Shown here: one piece after another, positions 15,497-17,368 of the stretch
How positions within the stretch are numbered: position 1 is the stretch's first letter
Layout: each line of letters begins with the position of its first letter
Assembly: GCA_007128675.1 (NCBI GenBank)
Contig: SKWY01000024.1
Location: 1 to 17,368 of the forward strand
Length of the DNA: 17,368 nt
Direction: 5' to 3'
Source: Deltaproteobacteria bacterium
GTDB taxonomy: Bacteria > Myxococcota > Myxococcia > SLRQ01
Position numbers and translations under genes: made by a program
The notes under the pieces: generated by a model
Database searches by the model: none
The model's input: only the letters and a program-made list of their open reading frames with translations
Told to the model about the DNA's origin: nothing

Positions 15497-15622
15497 ATGT
15501 TGCCAACCCTAGAGGAATGGATCGTCATCGGCCTCATCCTGCTCATAGTTCTGGTTGCCCCTCGCCTCCCCGATATCGGCGACAAGCTTGGTCGTCTCGT
15601 GCGAGGCCCTTCGAAGAGCTAG
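15497..15622 (+). CDS. TatA-like single-span microprotein (41 residues)
   Basis: The frame ATG 15497 to TAG 15620-15622 encodes 41 residues. It has a short N-terminus (MLPTLEEW), one hydrophobic span (IVIGLILLIVLVA), then PRLPDIGDKLGRLVRG, then a short basic tail. A membrane span followed by a hinge and an amphipathic helix with the phrase LPDIGxxLGRxVRG matches the TatA/TatB pattern (normally FGPxxLPELxxxLGxxxRxF). TatA forms the pore of the twin-arginine translocase. This protein is much shorter than usual TatA (about 60-90 residues), lacks the FG before the hinge and lacks the long acidic/basic tail. An in-frame TAG at 15485 fixes the N-terminus, and no good Shine-Dalgarno is visible. It may be a minimal TatA-family protein or a degraded copy. 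No other tat gene is in the window. Confidence 0.65.
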   Translation: MLPTLEEWIVIGLILLIVLVAPRLPDIGDKLGRLVRGPSKS

Positions 15623-15647
15623 AAACAGCCCCGTGCTGATCGGCCCT

Positions 15648-16457
15648 CTAGGCATCGCCTTCCGGCTCCAGATCCGCTAGGTTCGCCGCCGCTCTAGCAA
15701 CGCTCTGTCGGCGCCGAGCATCGACCAGTATCGTCCTTGCAAAGTGCCTGACCTCTCGATGGATCTCGGTGGCCGCCGCAAGCTCTCGAATGGCCGGAAG
15801 GGGCAGGAGCGGAACGAGCTTCAGCGCAATCTCGGTCGGGGTGTAGGGGTTGTTTGCAAGAGCCTTTCGCACCATTTGGCGCGATGCCCACTTCTTGCTG
15901 CGAAAGATCTCCGACAAGACATCCGGTCGGCCCGGCCTACGCGCCGCCATTCTGACCACCTCCGGTTCCGTCAGCCGTGGATGCTGCAAGAGGTTGCGAA
16001 TAACGCCGGGATCGGGGTCGGTCTGGAGTCGCACCATCATGACGGGATCCGCGGTTCTGGCCATCTGCCGTCGCATTCCCACAGTCCGAGATCGCATCTC
16101 GTGATCGACCCCTTGCTCCCTTCTTGGGTCGAAGGTTCGGGCGGGAGCGGGACGCATCAAGAGCCGGGCCACCTCGTCCGCTTCTCGATCAATGGCCTCG
16201 GCATAGAGCGCCGATGCGGCATCGAGTTCTCCCAATGCCGATAATGCACAAACAATCGCCGACAGAGTCTCGGCTACTCGAGCATCCCCACGGCGGCGAC
16301 GCTCAAGAAGCCTTTCAAGAACAGTCACCACTTCTTTGGGCGGCAACGTCTCGAGGATCTTTCGAGCAGAATGTTCCCTTACTTTTGGATCGAGGCTGTG
16401 GAGTTGACGAATCAGGCGATCCACCGAAAGCTCAGCCGCCGAGTCCCCGTCGTTCAC
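15648..16457 (-). CDS. Cytoplasmic helical-repeat (HEAT-like) protein of unknown function
   Basis: The product has 269 residues starting at GTG 16457, with AGGGCGG about 9 bases upstream. There is no signal peptide or membrane span. The chain is nearly all helix, rich in Arg, Ala and Leu, with short repeated units resembling HEAT or leucine-rich-variant repeats (DPKVREHSARKILETLP; DPDPGVIRNLLQHPRL; RPDVLSEIFRSKKW; ASRQMVRKALANNPYTP). Several units contain a D/N-P turn between helices. Such repeats usually form protein-binding solenoids. I do not recognise the exact family or a partner. It starts 22 bases after the stop of the upstream TM protein, so the two are almost surely one operon. It converges on the TatA-like gene with a 25-base gap. 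Confidence 0.85.
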   Translation of the reverse strand: MNDGDSAAELSVDRLIRQLHSLDPKVREHSARKILETLPPKEVVTVLERLLERRRRGDARVAETLSAIVCALSALGELDAASALYAEAIDREADEVARLLMRPAPARTFDPRREQGVDHEMRSRTVGMRRQMARTADPVMMVRLQTDPDPGVIRNLLQHPRLTEPEVVRMAARRPGRPDVLSEIFRSKKWASRQMVRKALANNPYTPTEIALKLVPLLPLPAIRELAAATEIHREVRHFARTILVDARRRQSVARAAANLADLEPEGDA

Positions 16458-16479
16458 CTTCTATCCGCCCTTCTTTGCA

Positions 16480-17368
16480 CTAGTTGGCAGCCGGTTTCTC
16501 ATCTTCGAGAGAGACTTCGAAACGAAGCGAGTAGGGATCCTCTGGTGCCTCACCAAAAATGACGAAGAACTCCAAGCCACCGTCCGCCTCTTCCTCCCTC
16601 TCGTTCACCCTTTCGATGCGCCTACGAATACGCTCGATGTCCTCGGCACCGCGAATGTTCCAAAGCTCCTCGGGAGTCGGAAGTCCACCGACGATTGCCT
16701 CCGAGCTTCGCACTTCGGCGCCATCAGCGTCGACCGCGCGTCCCACGAGCCGTTGGCTCCAGGCAGCCACATCCTCGTCGGAGGCGTTTCGCAGCTCCCC
16801 ACGCATGTAGAGCAGCTGTCCACCATCGCTGGTCGGATACAGACCCGTAGTCAGGACACGCGCCCTAGGCCCACCAGCGGCCGCGGAAGTCAGCGCATCC
16901 GTCACTCTTTCTGGAGCAAACACGGACGCATCGATGGGGCCGCCCGTCCTGAAGACCACGAAAGCCCCCAAGGCAACGACGAGCAACGCCGCCGCGAAGA
17001 CGATGTTCGCCACGATGGCCAAGGCGCCGCCGACCCCGACCGAGGGAGGTGCTCCCACAATCTCTTCCGGCGGCTTCTTCACCGCCGGCTGCTGCTTCTT
17101 GGGCGGCCCAACCGATATTCTCCCCAGCGGCGTGGCCGACGCCTTCGAGGAAGCCTCTCCATTTCCCCCGGAAAGGGGCTCCGGCTCGGCAGGAGCCTCC
17201 TCCAGGGCTTTGTCGAAAAGCTCGCCGGCATCATCGGGGCTCGAAGTCTCCTGATCCTTCAGAGCACCAAAGGGATCATCGCTCGTGTCAGGCCCCGGCT
17301 GGGACAAATCGAGATTGGAACTCGATTCGTCGAAGTCTCCGGCCCTCTGCGATCCAGCGAGATCCAAG
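16480..17368 (-). CDS. Single-TM protein with C-terminal DUF3426-like domain, N-terminus beyond window
   Basis: About 296 C-terminal residues are visible, and the frame is still open at the right edge. A TTG at 17367 is unlikely to be the true start. The first 110 residues are a low-complexity acidic and Pro/Ala/Ser-rich linker (DDPFGALKDQE, PPKKQQPAVKKPPEE). One membrane span follows (ALAIVANIVFAAALLVVALGAFVVF, DNA about 16945-17035). After it comes a domain of about 150 residues with RVLTTGLYPTSDGGQLLYMRGELRNASD and later FFVIFGEAP, resembling the DUF3426 type, in which exported beta strands recall a FxxAx-like adhesin or LEA fold. Such proteins in deltaproteobacteria often start with an MJ0042-type zinc ribbon; that part would lie outside the window, so it is only predicted. 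It is the first visible gene of the operon with the helical-repeat protein. Confidence 0.8.
   Translation of the reverse strand, partial: LDLAGSQRAGDFDESSSNLDLSQPGPDTSDDPFGALKDQETSSPDDAGELFDKALEEAPAEPEPLSGGNGEASSKASATPLGRISVGPPKKQQPAVKKPPEEIVGAPPSVGVGGALAIVANIVFAAALLVVALGAFVVFRTGGPIDASVFAPERVTDALTSAAAGGPRARVLTTGLYPTSDGGQLLYMRGELRNASDEDVAAWSQRLVGRAVDADGAEVRSSEAIVGGLPTPEELWNIRGAEDIERIRRRIERVNEREEEADGGLEFFVIFGEAPEDPYSLRFEVSLEDEKPAAN

Overview
The window reads as chromosomal DNA from a GC-rich Gram-negative bacterium of the Myxococcota/Bradymonadota ('deltaproteobacterial') type. This rests on gene content: long exported multidomain proteins, an S41 protease with a very long C-terminal extension, a probable zinc-ribbon/DUF3426-like membrane protein and an outer-membrane barrel. 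No rRNA, tRNA, CRISPR array, insertion sequence, phage or integrase gene was seen, and no gene-free stretch exceeds 300 bases. The taxonomic call is inference.

Layout. (1) Positions 1-3049, minus strand: the first 1016 residues of a large secreted multidomain protein that runs off the left edge. (2) A 197-base divergent promoter region. (3) Positions 3247-14743, plus strand: seven co-directional genes, all predicted exported or membrane proteins except one ATP-grasp enzyme. In order they encode a periplasmic TPR protein, an S41/PDZ protease with about 600 extra C-terminal residues, a 7-TM protein carrying a catalytically dead transglutaminase domain, a RimK-related ATP-grasp ligase, a probable lipoprotein with a second dead transglutaminase domain, a gingipain-like (C25, caspase-fold) protease and an outer-membrane beta-barrel. 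The ATP-grasp, lipoprotein and C25 genes overlap (11 and 4 bases). (4) Positions 14714-15457, minus strand: a glycerophosphodiester phosphodiesterase that converges on and overlaps the barrel gene, and whose only plausible start is CTG behind a strong Shine-Dalgarno site. (5) Positions 15497-15622, plus strand: a 41-residue TatA-like microprotein. (6) Positions 15648-17368, minus strand: a helical-repeat protein, preceded in its operon by a single-TM protein cut by the right edge.

Biology. The 7-TM inactive transglutaminase plus ATP-grasp ligase is a known conserved pair, predicted to form or attach peptide or amino-acid amide bonds at the cell envelope; its substrate is unknown to me. Here the pair sits in an extended cassette with a second dead transglutaminase, a caspase-fold protease with intact His/Cys, an S41 protease with an intact Ser/Lys/Gln triad and an outer-membrane barrel. 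My inference is that the cassette joins cytoplasmic ligation to periplasmic recognition or processing and perhaps to the outer membrane. This is the best candidate in the window for an under-described system.
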